Of a DNA stretch of 64,000 nt, positions 8,828 through 17,281 are shown in pieces. Position 1 is the stretch's first letter, and every line of letters starts with the position of its first letter. The translations under genes were made by a program, and so were the position numbers. The notes under the pieces are model-generated. The model was not told the DNA's origin. It searched no databases and saw only the letters and a list, made by a program, of their open reading frames with translations. Location of the stretch: the NCBI GenBank assembly GCA_016717595.1, contig JADKFE010000019.1, forward strand, positions 53,379-117,378. The letters are read 5' to 3'. Source of the DNA: Deltaproteobacteria bacterium. Its GTDB lineage: Bacteria > Myxococcota_A > UBA796 > CAJQPC01.

Positions 8828-9428
8828 AGAAGCCGCGCTTGTCGAGGTAGCTGAGCACCTGCTCGGCGCAGGCGTCCACGTCGTAGAGGTCCGTGCGCAG
8901 CTCAAGCTCGGGGCTCATCGGCTCCTCGTAAGGGGCGGAGATGCCGGTGAACTCGGGGATGAGGCCCGCGCGGGCCTTCTTGTACAGGCCCTTCGGGTCG
9001 CGGGACTCGCAGACGTCCAAGGGCGCGTTGATGTAGACCTCGATGAACGTGCCTTCAGGCATGATCACGCGGACGTTGTCGCGGTCGGTGCGGTAGGGCG
9101 AGATGAAGGCCGTCGTGGTGATGATCGCGGCGTCGGCGAAGAGCTTGGCGACCTCGCCGATGCGGCGGATGTTCTCGTTGCGGTCCTCAGGGGAGAAGCC
9201 GAGGTCCTTGTTGAGCCCGAAGCGGATGTTGTCGCCGTCGAGCACGTACGAGACGCGACCACGCTCCAAGAGGAGCTGCTCAAAGCGGCGGGCCACCGTG
9301 GACTTGCCCGAGCCTGAGAGGCCCGTGAACCACACCACGCAGCCCTTCTGGCCAGCGGCGCGCTCACGATCTTGGCGGGTCACGACGCCGCCGTGCCAGG
9401 TGATGTTTTTGCTCTTGGGGGGGGTCAT
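8814..9428 (-). CDS. cysC: Adenylyl-sulfate (APS) kinase
   Basis: It phosphorylates adenylyl sulfate to PAPS, the activated sulfate donor. The P-loop GLSGSGKST lies near residue 38, followed by LDGDNIR and the FISPYR segment that contacts APS, all diagnostic of CysC. It is 204 residues, full length. ATG 9428 has a GGAGG site a few bases upstream; the frame could extend further but without a better start. No sulfate adenylyltransferase gene lies next to it in this window. Confidence 0.93.
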   Translation of the reverse strand: MTPPKSKNITWHGGVVTRQDRERAAGQKGCVVWFTGLSGSGKSTVARRFEQLLLERGRVSYVLDGDNIRFGLNKDLGFSPEDRNENIRRIGEVAKLFADAAIITTTAFISPYRTDRDNVRVIMPEGTFIEVYINAPLDVCESRDPKGLYKKARAGLIPEFTGISAPYEEPMSPELELRTDLYDVDACAEQVLSYLDKRGFFNVA

Positions 9429-9588
9429 CGTGTCCTCCGGCTCATTCAGAGACGAGCGGTGATTGTAGAAGAAGTGCAGCGATCTCAGGGGCGGCCCCAT
9501 AACCGCTCCGGTGGAGGACGGGCCAACGCGCCGCGTGGATCATGGAGATGTCGCGCGGGGCCACGCTCAATCAGATAGAAGGGCGCCT

Positions 9589-10458
9589 ATGCTGCTCGAT
9601 GAGGTAGAAGCCTTCGCGCGTGTGGTCGAGGCGGGCTCGTTCACCGCCGCCGCCCGCGCCGCCGGTGTGCCCAAGTCCAACCTCAGCCGCGCCATCGCCC
9701 GCTTAGAGGCCGAGCTTGGCGTAGAATTGCTGCGACGCAGCACGCGCGTCGTGCGCCCCACCGAGGCCGGTCAGCGCTTTTATGAGCGTGTGAGTGAGCA
9801 CGTCGGCGGGCTGCGCGAGGCGATGAGCGCCCTGCATGACGAAGAGGTTGAGGTGCGTGGCCTCGTGCGGATCACCGCGCCCGTAGACATCGGCCAGACC
9901 CTCCTGGCCGACACCGCCGCGGCCTTTCTCACCCGGCACCCCAAGGCCCAGCTTGAGGTGGAGCTCTCGTCTCGGGTGGTGAACCTGCTCGAAGAGGGCT
10001 TTGACTGTGCGCTTCGGGCCACCGCGCGCATGAAAGACAGCTCGCTCATCGCCCGGCGCCTGGGCCAGACCACGCTCAAGCTCTACGCCTCGCCGGCCTA
10101 CCTCGCCAAGAACGGCGCCCCCACCCAGCTCAGCGAGCTCGACGCGCACCAGACGATCACCTTCAGGTCGGGGGGCTCTGGCGGGATGCTCGCTGAGGTC
10201 ACCTCGGGCTCTCGGCTCTTCGCCGGAGACTTCGGCTTCGTTCGCGCCAGCCTCCGCGCCGGGGCGGGCATCGGGCCCCTGCCCACGTTCTACGCCCAAG
10301 ATGACGTCCACGCGGGCCATCTGGTGAACGTGATCCCCGACTGGAGCGAGGTGCCCGCCACGCTCTACTTCGTCTACCCCGCCACCCGGCACCTGCCCCG
10401 GAAGGTCGCCGCCCTGCGGGATCTCCTCGCGGCGCGGCTCTCCACCCAGCTCGGCTGA
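9589..10458 (+). CDS. LysR family transcriptional regulator
   Basis: A 289-residue regulator with an N-terminal winged helix (AFARVVEAGSFTAAARAAGV, then SRAIARLEAELGVELLRRSTR) and a C-terminal periplasmic-binding-like effector domain. The sequence resembles the CrgA/DsdC-like branch in which the effector domain begins with VRGLVRITAPVDIG. The target is unknown. LysR proteins often control a neighbour; the EamA transporter gene follows 71 bases downstream on the same strand, a candidate target or co-transcribed gene. Confidence 0.88.
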   Translation: MLLDEVEAFARVVEAGSFTAAARAAGVPKSNLSRAIARLEAELGVELLRRSTRVVRPTEAGQRFYERVSEHVGGLREAMSALHDEEVEVRGLVRITAPVDIGQTLLADTAAAFLTRHPKAQLEVELSSRVVNLLEEGFDCALRATARMKDSSLIARRLGQTTLKLYASPAYLAKNGAPTQLSELDAHQTITFRSGGSGGMLAEVTSGSRLFAGDFGFVRASLRAGAGIGPLPTFYAQDDVHAGHLVNVIPDWSEVPATLYFVYPATRHLPRKVAALRDLLAARLSTQLG

Positions 10459-10529
10459 CCATCGCGGCCCGCCCGGCGCCCCTCGGCCTCTGTACGTCAA
10501 CCCCTCCCGCTGAGGCCCCCGCCCGGGGC

Positions 10530-11414
10530 GTGCTGTTGATGTTGGGCTCCGCGGCCCTGTTCGCGGGCATGGCGCTGGCCGTCGAGCAGGCCCACCGCCT
10601 CGACCCAAACCTGAGCGCCTGGGTGAGCACCGCCGTGCGCTCGGTGGTGAGCCTGCTGGTGCTCTTCGTCTTGGTGCGCGGGAACCCGCGGGGTCTCTTG
10701 GGCGACGCGCGCCCGGCCTTGTGGGCCCGAGGGCTCCTGGGCGCGGTGAGCCTGCTGAGCTACTTCGCGGCGATCTCCATGGTCGGCGCCGGAGAGGCCA
10801 CGTTCTTGATGCAGACCAGCGCGGTGTGGATCGTGATCCTCGCGCCGTTGGTGCTCAAGGAGTCGAGCCCGCCGCTCATCTGGGCCGCCGTGGTGATGAG
10901 CCTCGTCGGCGTGGGCCTGCTCATGGGCGCGTCCACGGATGAGCCCGACCTCTTTGGCCGGGTGCTGGGCCTCTGCTCAGGCCTCGCCGCGGCCGGGGCG
11001 ATGCTCTCCGTGCGCCGGGCGAGCCGCACCAACACGCCCACGGTGATCGTGTTCTGGTTCAGCGCCATCGGCACCCTCGTCACCCTGGTGGTGCTCGGCG
11101 TCTCCGGCGCCACCTTGCCCCAGGCGCCAGAGGTCTGGGCGGCGCTCCTCACCGCGGCCTTGGCCGCCACCTTCGCCCAGCTCTTGATGACCAGCGCCTA
11201 CCAGGTGGGCCGGGCGCCGCTCGTCGCCGCGGCGGGCTCAAGCTCCCCGCTCATGGCGGCCTTGGGCGCGTGGTGGGTGTTCGGACAGCACCCAAGCCCA
11301 CGCGCCCAGCTCGGCATGGCGCTGATCTTGGTGAGCGGGGCGGTGATCCCGCTCATCACGGCCACCCGAGGCGGCCCCAGTCACCCGGCCGCCTCGGCGC
11401 CTCACGCGAAGTAG
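10530..11414 (+). CDS. EamA/DMT family transporter
   Basis: About 294 residues with ten hydrophobic helices in two similar halves, as in the drug/metabolite transporter superfamily. It would export small metabolites or amino-acid-like compounds across the inner membrane. The GTG at 10530 is the longest start after the upstream stop; an ATG at 10539 is an alternative. Neither has a strong ribosome-binding site, so the start is uncertain. It follows the LysR gene. Confidence 0.8.
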   Translation: MLLMLGSAALFAGMALAVEQAHRLDPNLSAWVSTAVRSVVSLLVLFVLVRGNPRGLLGDARPALWARGLLGAVSLLSYFAAISMVGAGEATFLMQTSAVWIVILAPLVLKESSPPLIWAAVVMSLVGVGLLMGASTDEPDLFGRVLGLCSGLAAAGAMLSVRRASRTNTPTVIVFWFSAIGTLVTLVVLGVSGATLPQAPEVWAALLTAALAATFAQLLMTSAYQVGRAPLVAAAGSSSPLMAALGAWWVFGQHPSPRAQLGMALILVSGAVIPLITATRGGPSHPAASAPHAK

Positions 11415-11419
11415 CGGGC

Positions 11420-11812
11420 CTAACGCACGGCGATGGGCACGCGGCGGGGGCGGGCCTGATCCGACTTCTTGAGGTGGATCGTGAGCACGCCGTCGCCAAG
11501 CTCCGCGCGTAGGCCCTCGGCGTCTACGCCCTCGGGCACGGTGACGGCCCGGGCCCACTCCGTCGCGCGCTGCTCCACGGAGACGGCGCGGTCCTCGCAG
11601 GTGCCCTGAATCTCACCCCGGAGCTTGAGCACGCCGCGCTCAAGCTGCAGGTCGAGGGTCGAGACGTTCACGCCGGGCACGTCCGCGATGAGCAGGAACT
11701 CTTCAGGGCCCTCGTAGAGATCCAGCCGAGGTCGCGCGGCGAGGCGCGGGCGCGGCTGGGCGGGGGCGGTGGAGGTGAGGGAGCGGCTGGACTCAGCGGT
11801 GTCGAGGCTCAT
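11420..11812 (-). CDS. Small heat-shock protein, Hsp20/alpha-crystallin family
   Basis: A 130-residue ATP-independent holdase. The alpha-crystallin domain shows the ordered elements FLLIADVPGVNVSTLDLQLERGVLKLRGE-like strands and the late A-x-x-x-GVLTIHL motif. It lies 57 bases downstream of a second Hsp20 gene on the same strand and probably shares its transcript. The N-terminal arm is short and rich in Pro and Arg. Confidence 0.9.
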   Translation of the reverse strand: MSLDTAESSRSLTSTAPAQPRPRLAARPRLDLYEGPEEFLLIADVPGVNVSTLDLQLERGVLKLRGEIQGTCEDRAVSVEQRATEWARAVTVPEGVDAEGLRAELGDGVLTIHLKKSDQARPRRVPIAVR

Positions 11813-11869
11813 AGGATCTCCAGAGACGAATGGGTTGTTGATGCAGGTGAGCTGCGTTTGGGAGGCCGC

Positions 11870-12286
11870 TCAGGCCGCCTGGACGGGGATCGACCGGCGG
11901 CTGGCCACGCGGCGCGGCAGGGTCAGCGTCAAGACGCCGTCCTCCAGGCGGGCCTCGGCGGCGCCTGCGTCGAGCTCTCGAGACAGCGCGAAGCTGCGGG
12001 AGAAGCGCCCGGCGCGACGCTCGCGGTGAAGCGCGGTGTAGCCCTCGGGCAGCTTGGCGGCGCGGGCGCCGGAGACGGTGAGCACATCGTCCTCGACGTT
12101 GATCTCAAGGTCCTCCTTCTTCACGCCCGGGGCGGCGAGCTGCACGATGATGGCGCGCTCCCCCTCAAAGATGTTGACCGGCGCGGCGCCGCCGCTGACC
12201 CGCTCGGAGTCAACGCCGCGGGTGAGGCGGTCGAAGGTGTCGAGAGAAGAGAGGGTGCGATCGAGGAGCTGCAGGGTGGTGAGCAT
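11870..12286 (-). CDS. Small heat-shock protein, Hsp20/alpha-crystallin family
   Basis: A 138-residue holdase with the alpha-crystallin domain: APVNIFEGE, VQLAAPGVKKEDLEINVEDDVLTVSG and the closing A-x-x-EDGVLTLTLP. It is a paralogue of the downstream gene and probably the first gene of a two-gene heat-shock operon. ATG 12286 follows GGAGG in the leader. A small hairpin (GGCCG...CGGCC, 12306-12322) lies just upstream of the ribosome-binding site; a role in temperature control is possible but unproven. No CIRCE operator is seen. Confidence 0.92.
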   Translation of the reverse strand: MLTTLQLLDRTLSSLDTFDRLTRGVDSERVSGGAAPVNIFEGERAIIVQLAAPGVKKEDLEINVEDDVLTVSGARAAKLPEGYTALHRERRAGRFSRSFALSRELDAGAAEARLEDGVLTLTLPRRVASRRSIPVQAA

Positions 12287-12416
12287 TGGACGTACCTCCG
12301 GTAAGGGCCGTGAAATTCGGCCATGAACGCTCGTTTTGGAGCAGAACCGCTTAGCAGCAGCGGATGAGACAAGGCTGTGCACGTCTCTGAAAAGCGTCAA
12401 GGGGGCGGTGTGTTTT

Positions 12417-12448
12417 GGAGATCGCCCCGCGGGTGGGGAGATCGCCCC
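12417..12448. repeat. Direct repeat GGAGATCGCCCC, two copies 20 bp apart
   Basis: The 12-base word occurs at 12417-12428 and 12437-12448, upstream of the POT transporter and in the divergent region shared with hsp20. The 20-base spacing (two helical turns) suits a regulator binding the same DNA face; the regulator is unknown. Confidence 0.5.
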
Positions 12449-12528
12449 TGCCCCTCGCCTTGCGTTCTGGCGGGTTCGCGTGGTAGCGTCGGCAGGTTTC
12501 ACCCCTCCCCACCGAGCAGGAGCCCTCC

Positions 12529-14427
12529 TTGTCGGACCCCGTCTCTGCTGACCGCCCCATCACCGACTTCGAGAGGCGCTTCGGGCACCCGCCCGGGCTC
12601 TTCGTGCTGTTCTTCGCCGAGATGTGGGAGCGTTTCTCCTACTACGGCATGCGCGCGCTCCTCGTCTTCTACATGACGAAGGGCTTCTTGGGCTATGGCG
12701 ACTCCGAGGCCTACAGCGTCTATGGCGCCTACACCTCGCTGGTCTACGCCACGCCGTTCATCGGCGGCGCCTTGGCCGACCGCTTCTTGGGCGCCCGGCA
12801 GGCCGTGGTCATCGGCGGCGCGCTCATGGCGGCGGGCCACCTGTTGATGACGATCGAGCAAGACACGGCGTTTTTTATGGCGCTCGCCCTGCTCATCGTC
12901 GGAAACGGCTTCTTCAAGCCCAACATCTCCACGATGGTCGGCGCGCTCTACCCCGAGGGCTCGAGCAAACGAGACGGCGGGTTCACGCTGTTCTACATGG
13001 GCATCAACCTCGGCGCGGCCTTGGCCCCCCTGCTCTGCGGCTACGTCGGTGAGACCTACGGCTGGCACTACGGCTTCGGCTTGGCCACCATCGGCATGCT
13101 CATCGGCCTCGCGGTGTTCGTCGCGCCCCAGGTGCTCACGCAGATCCTCATCCTCGCGGGCTCCGTGGCCGCGGCGGGGATGATGGTGTGGGCCGGTTGG
13201 GAGGACAAGATCATGCTCGGGGTGAACGCGCCGGTGGCCTTGGCCCTGCTCGTCGCCGCCGCCATCGCCGCCATGGCTGTGGGACAAGGCGCCGTGCCCG
13301 ACGACATCGGCCGCCCCAAAGACGCCAACGCCCAGCACCGCGCCGTGCTCGGCCCCCTCACCGCCCGCCAGACCATCTTCGTCTCGATCGTCGTCGCCGT
13401 GCCGCTCATCGCGTTCTTGGTGCAGGACGGCCCCCTCGCCGGGTATGTGCTCACGGCCTTTGGTGGCCTGGCCATGCTGAGCCTCGTCATCGAGGCCTTC
13501 CGCAGCGACAAGATCGAGCGGGAGCGCCTCCAGGTCATCTTCGTGATGATGTTCTTCTCGATGCTGTTCTGGGCCTTCTTTGAGCAGGCCGGCAGCTCGA
13601 TCAACAACTTCACCGACCGCAACGTCGACCGTGTCGTCGAGGAGCGTGTGGTCACCGCCGCCGAGGTCGGCCAGACCGTCAACCTCACGCTCACCCAAGA
13701 GCAGCTCGGCCTCACCCAAGAGGGCGCGGTCTTCACCTTGACCGACCTCGACAAGGCCCGCGCCGAGGCCGGCAGCGGCAACGACGCCACCCGGGGCTGG
13801 GTGATTGAGCCCAGCCACGTCGGCATGGGCGTGGGCGGCTCCGAGCTCAAGGCCTCGGTGTTCCAGGCCACAAACGCCATCTTCATCGTGACCTTCGGCC
13901 TCATCTTCACCGCGTTCTGGGGCTTCTTGGGCAAGCGGGGCCTAGAGCCCTCTACCCCGGTGAAGTTTGGCCTCGGCCTGTTGCAGCTCGGCATGGGCTT
14001 CGGCGCCTTGTGGCAAGGCACCATGGTGGCCGACCCCCGGGGCATGGTCGGCATGTCTTGGCTGATCTTGGCCTACTTGCTGCACACCACGGGCGAGCTG
14101 TGCCTCTCCCCGGTGGGCCTCTCGATGATCACGAAGCTCGCGCCCCAGCGCATCGTGAGCACGGCGATGGGCGCGTGGTTCTTGGCCACGGCGTTCTCGG
14201 GCTTCTTGGCCGGTCAGATCGCCACGCTCACCGGCATCGGCGGCCACGGCGAGGAGGGCGCGAACCTCATCCCCGCGCCCATCGAGACCCTGCACGTCTA
14301 CGGCACCGTGTTTGGGCAGATCGGCGTGGCCGCGGGGGCCAGCGCGCTGTTCATGTTCGCGCTCTCGCCCCTGCTCAACAAGTGGATGCACATGAACGCC
14401 GACGACCTCAAGGGCGGCGGCCACTGA
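12529..14427 (+). CDS. POT family proton-dependent oligopeptide transporter
   Basis: A 632-residue inner-membrane symporter importing di- and tripeptides with protons. Family marks are EMWERFSYYGMRALL (the ExxERFxYYG motif in helix 1), GGALADRFLG, and the PTR2 signature FYMGINLGA. A long insert with charged, beta-like sequence (near 13600-13810) separates helices in the C-terminal half. TTG at 12529 is taken as start because AGGAG lies about eight bases upstream and the protein begins just before a conserved acidic N-terminus. A hairpin terminator follows the stop. Confidence 0.9.
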   Translation: MSDPVSADRPITDFERRFGHPPGLFVLFFAEMWERFSYYGMRALLVFYMTKGFLGYGDSEAYSVYGAYTSLVYATPFIGGALADRFLGARQAVVIGGALMAAGHLLMTIEQDTAFFMALALLIVGNGFFKPNISTMVGALYPEGSSKRDGGFTLFYMGINLGAALAPLLCGYVGETYGWHYGFGLATIGMLIGLAVFVAPQVLTQILILAGSVAAAGMMVWAGWEDKIMLGVNAPVALALLVAAAIAAMAVGQGAVPDDIGRPKDANAQHRAVLGPLTARQTIFVSIVVAVPLIAFLVQDGPLAGYVLTAFGGLAMLSLVIEAFRSDKIERERLQVIFVMMFFSMLFWAFFEQAGSSINNFTDRNVDRVVEERVVTAAEVGQTVNLTLTQEQLGLTQEGAVFTLTDLDKARAEAGSGNDATRGWVIEPSHVGMGVGGSELKASVFQATNAIFIVTFGLIFTAFWGFLGKRGLEPSTPVKFGLGLLQLGMGFGALWQGTMVADPRGMVGMSWLILAYLLHTTGELCLSPVGLSMITKLAPQRIVSTAMGAWFLATAFSGFLAGQIATLTGIGGHGEEGANLIPAPIETLHVYGTVFGQIGVAAGASALFMFALSPLLNKWMHMNADDLKGGGH

Positions 14428-14454
14428 GCCTTCGACCTTCACTACAAACGCACG

Positions 14455-14478
14455 AAGAGGCCCTCCTGGGGGCCTCTT
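14455..14478. terminator. Hairpin AAGAGGCCC/GGGCCTCTT
   Basis: A nine-base-pair perfect stem with a six-base loop, located between the convergent POT transporter and lipoprotein genes. The A-rich 5' and T-rich 3' sides allow use in both directions. Confidence 0.75.
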
Positions 14479-14498
14479 CTCGTCTCAGCCGCTCGGGT

Positions 14499-15221
14499 TT
14501 ACTGCGCGGCGGGGGCCGCAGGCGGAGCGGCGGCGGGCGCGGCGGCGGGCGCGGCGGCGGCGCCCTCTGCCGGGACACCGGCCACACCCGGCTCAATCGG
14601 CGTGCCGCCGGGGCCCGGGTTTGTCCCCGTGGGCGGGTTCACGGCGTCCGCAGGCGCCGGAGGCGTCACCACCTTGGAGCAGTCAAGCTCGACCCCGGCG
14701 AGGTCGGCCACACGTTTGACGGCTTTGGTGTCGTTGTGGAAGAAGATCGCCTCCTCAGGCCCCGGCGCGCCGTCGCCGTCGTTGTCGGGGAAGGCCAAGA
14801 CCACGACATCATCCCCCTTGGGCACCTTGAGGGTGAACTCGCCGACCTTCTCCACCTTGTGCTCGGTGATGAGCTGGGGCGGGCTGTCCGAGGGCGCGGC
14901 GCCGCCACCATCGGCCGGGGGCGGCGGGAAGATGTGCACCACGAAGGGGCCGGGGTTGGCCTCGCAGATGATCTTCCCGGCGAAGGTGATCGTGTCGGCG
15001 GCGGTGGCGAGCTGCTCCTGGGTGAACTCAGGCTTCACCGAGGCCGGCGGCGCGCCGCCCGCGACGGGGCCGCCCACACCAGGGGCGCCAGGAGCGCCGG
15101 GAGCGCCCTGACCGGGGGCGCCGCCTTGGGTGGGCGCGCTCGCCGGGGGCTCGGGGCAGGCGGTCAGGGCGATGAGCGCCGCAGGAAAGATCCACAGGGC
15201 GCGCGAGATCAGCTTGGACAT
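14499..15221 (-). CDS. Lipoprotein, Pro/Ala/Gly-rich, unknown function
   Basis: About 240 residues with a lipoprotein signal (hydrophobic helix, then ALTAC). Low-complexity Gly/Ala/Pro stretches flank a compact middle domain of about 120 residues (EFTQEQLATA... to ELDCSKVV) with beta-rich and acidic features, including DNDGDG. I do not recognise a family. ATG 15221 is preferred over a GTG at 15233 because it starts closer to the signal, though the ribosome-binding site is not clear. Confidence 0.7.
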   Translation of the reverse strand: MSKLISRALWIFPAALIALTACPEPPASAPTQGGAPGQGAPGAPGAPGVGGPVAGGAPPASVKPEFTQEQLATAADTITFAGKIICEANPGPFVVHIFPPPPADGGGAAPSDSPPQLITEHKVEKVGEFTLKVPKGDDVVVLAFPDNDGDGAPGPEEAIFFHNDTKAVKRVADLAGVELDCSKVVTPPAPADAVNPPTGTNPGPGGTPIEPGVAGVPAEGAAAAPAAAPAAAPPAAPAAQ

Positions 15222-15287
15222 ACGGGAGGTCACCCTCTTTGGAGACGTCTCATTCTACGCCACGCGCGCCGAGTTGTGGAGCGCTCG

Positions 15288-16361
15288 TCAAGCGACGGTC
15301 ACGTCCGCGCTGAGGTAGACGTCCTGAATGCCGTTGAGCAGGGCGATGCCCTCGGCCCGTGGCTTCTGGAACGCCTTACGCCCGGAGATGAGCCCCATGC
15401 CGCCCGCGCGTTTGTTGATCACCGCGGTGCGCACGGCCTGGGCGAGATCGTCGCTGCCCGTAGACGCGCCGCCGGAGTTGATGAGCCCCACCCGGCCCAT
15501 CTGGCCGTTCGCCACCTGATACCGGCAGAGATCGATGGGGTGATCGCTGCTCAGCTCGGTGTAGATGCGCTTGTCGAACTTGCCGTAGCCTGAGCTGCCC
15601 ATGTTGAGCGCCTGGTAACCGCCGTTGTTCTCAGGCAGCTTCTGCTTCACGATGTCCGCGCCTAAGGTGGCGCCGAGGTGGTTCGCCTGGCCGGTGAGGT
15701 CGGCCGCGGTGTGGTAGTCCACGCCGCCGCTCTTGAACTGGTTGTTGCGCAGGTAACACCACAAGATCGTGCCCATGCCGAGATCGTGGGCCTTGGCGAA
15801 GGCCCGGGAGACCTCCTGAATCTGGCGCGTGGACTCCGATGATCCGAAGTAGATCGTGGCGCCAACGGCGACGCAGCCCATGTCGTAGGCCTGCTCGATG
15901 CTGGCGAACATCACCTGATCGAACTGGTTGGGGTAGGTGAGCAGCTCGTTGTGGTTGATCTTGAGGATGTAGGGGATCTTGTGGGCGTAGCGGCGCGCGG
16001 TGAGCGAGAGCACACCCAAGGTAGAGGCCACGCCGTTGCAGCCGCCCTCGACGGCGAGCTGAACGATGTTCTCGGGGTCGAAGTAGTCGGGGTTCTTGGC
16101 GAAGCTCGCCCCGGCGCTGTGCTCGATGCCCTGATCCACCGGCAAGATCGAGACGTAGCCCGTGCCGCCCAGACGACCGTGGCCGAAGAGCTGCTGCAGC
16201 GAGCGCAGGGTGCGCACGTTGCGATCCGAGGGCGCGAAGATCCGGTCCACGAAGTCGGGACCGGGCAGGTGCAGGCGCTCTTTGGGGATGCCTTTGCAGG
16301 TGTAGGTGAGCAGGGACTCAGCCTCAGCGCCCAGCAGCTCTTCAAGCTTGAGGTTCGACAT
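15288..16361 (-). CDS. fbaB: Class I fructose-bisphosphate aldolase, FbaB/DhnA type
   Basis: The 357-residue enzyme cleaves fructose 1,6-bisphosphate into two triose phosphates (glycolysis/gluconeogenesis) through a Schiff-base lysine. Family segments include VSILPVDQGIEHSAG, KINHNELL, GATIYFGS and INSGGASTG, which match the DhnA-type class I aldolases of bacteria and archaea rather than the zinc class II enzymes. AAGGAG precedes the ATG, and a TACGAT -10 box lies 34 bases further upstream. Confidence 0.92.
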   Translation of the reverse strand: MSNLKLEELLGAEAESLLTYTCKGIPKERLHLPGPDFVDRIFAPSDRNVRTLRSLQQLFGHGRLGGTGYVSILPVDQGIEHSAGASFAKNPDYFDPENIVQLAVEGGCNGVASTLGVLSLTARRYAHKIPYILKINHNELLTYPNQFDQVMFASIEQAYDMGCVAVGATIYFGSSESTRQIQEVSRAFAKAHDLGMGTILWCYLRNNQFKSGGVDYHTAADLTGQANHLGATLGADIVKQKLPENNGGYQALNMGSSGYGKFDKRIYTELSSDHPIDLCRYQVANGQMGRVGLINSGGASTGSDDLAQAVRTAVINKRAGGMGLISGRKAFQKPRAEGIALLNGIQDVYLSADVTVA

Positions 16362-16394
16362 TCACGGCTCCTTCACAGGGGTGGTCACAACCTT

Positions 16395-16400
16395 ATCGTA
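16395..16400 (-). promoter_or_regulatory. -10 box TACGAT for the aldolase gene
   Basis: On the minus strand TACGAT precedes the aldolase ATG (16361) with a leader of about 27 bases that carries AAGGAG. Confidence 0.4.
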
Positions 16401-16426
16401 GACCGCCGCCGTGTGCAGGGCGCACA

Positions 16427-17176
16427 TCAGGGCTTGAGGAGCGCCAGCCAGAGCTGCTCGTTGAGGAGCGCCGGGTGACCTCGCCACAGCATGACGCCGT
16501 CCCGCACCACCATCGCCGCGGGGATGCCCGCGACCTGGGCGCGCTCGTAGAACACGCCATCCTCTTGGGCGACGGCGTAGGTGATGCCGTTCTGGAGAAG
16601 AAACTCGGCGGTGTTCTGCGCTGTGCTCGTCTTCGTGAGGCGGGTGAGCGCGAGCACCTCGACAGGCTGACCGGCGACCTCGGTGAGGCCCTGGAGCTTG
16701 GGCAGCTCACGCTGGCAATGTGGGCACCACTGCTCAAAAAACACGATGAGGGTGACGCCTTGGTCGAGGTGCAGATCGTCGGGCCCGCCGGAGAACCACT
16801 GGAGGATCCCCGGCGGCGCGCCGACAGGCTGGCCGATGAGCGCGAGCTCTTGGCTCATCCGAAGGGCCTGGGTGGCCGTGCGGGTGGTCGGGTAGAGGCC
16901 CATCAGCTCATTCAGGGCGAGCTTGGCCTCGTCAAACTCCGCACGATCCGTCGCGTCTTTGCCCTGCTGGTAGAGCACCCGGGCGCGCTCCTCGTCGAAG
17001 GGGCTCGCCGTGGCGCCACCGCCAGGACGCCCCTGGGCGCTCTCCAACGCGGCGACCCGCGCGGTGAGCGCGGCGAGCTGGGCGTCGGTCTCGGCGTGTT
17101 GGGCCCGGTGCGCGCGGCAGCTCCCCAGGCCCATGACGAGAAGAACGAGGCCAATCCAGCCGAAGAGACGTCTCAC
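16427..17176 (-). CDS. TlpA-like thioredoxin-fold lipoprotein
   Basis: A 249-residue lipoprotein (lipobox LGSC after one membrane helix). A short coiled coil and a helical segment lead to a thioredoxin-like domain with WCPHC, the CxxC redox motif. It would reduce or exchange disulfides in the periplasm, for example in cytochrome maturation. It is a paralogue of the gene upstream at 17282-18022 with the same domain order. GTG at 17176 is chosen because GGAGG lies upstream and a hydrophobic signal follows. Confidence 0.83.
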   Translation of the reverse strand: MRRLFGWIGLVLLVMGLGSCRAHRAQHAETDAQLAALTARVAALESAQGRPGGGATASPFDEERARVLYQQGKDATDRAEFDEAKLALNELMGLYPTTRTATQALRMSQELALIGQPVGAPPGILQWFSGGPDDLHLDQGVTLIVFFEQWCPHCQRELPKLQGLTEVAGQPVEVLALTRLTKTSTAQNTAEFLLQNGITYAVAQEDGVFYERAQVAGIPAAMVVRDGVMLWRGHPALLNEQLWLALLKP

Positions 17177-17235
17177 GTCACCTCCAAGGAGACCGCGCCA
17201 GCATACACGACTCGCCGAAGGTCCCAGAGACGACG

Positions 17236-17257
17236 ACGCCCCGCCGAGGCGGGGCGT
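17236..17257. terminator. GC-rich hairpin between the two TlpA-like genes
   Basis: ACGCCCCGCC pairs with GGCGGGGCGT around a two-base gap. It lacks a T tract, so it may only partly terminate or stabilise the upstream transcript. Confidence 0.5.
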
Positions 17258-17281
17258 GTCACACAAGATCCGCGAGGACGA

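Noticed and set aside
12287..12528. CIRCE or similar heat-shock operator before hsp20
   Set aside because: The TTAGCACTC...GAGTGCTAA inverted repeat is not present; only a small hairpin is visible.
12499..13818. A long minus-strand frame opposite the POT transporter
   Set aside because: Sequence is rich in His, Asp and Arg typical of reverse-frame translations; the opposite strand encodes a clear transporter.
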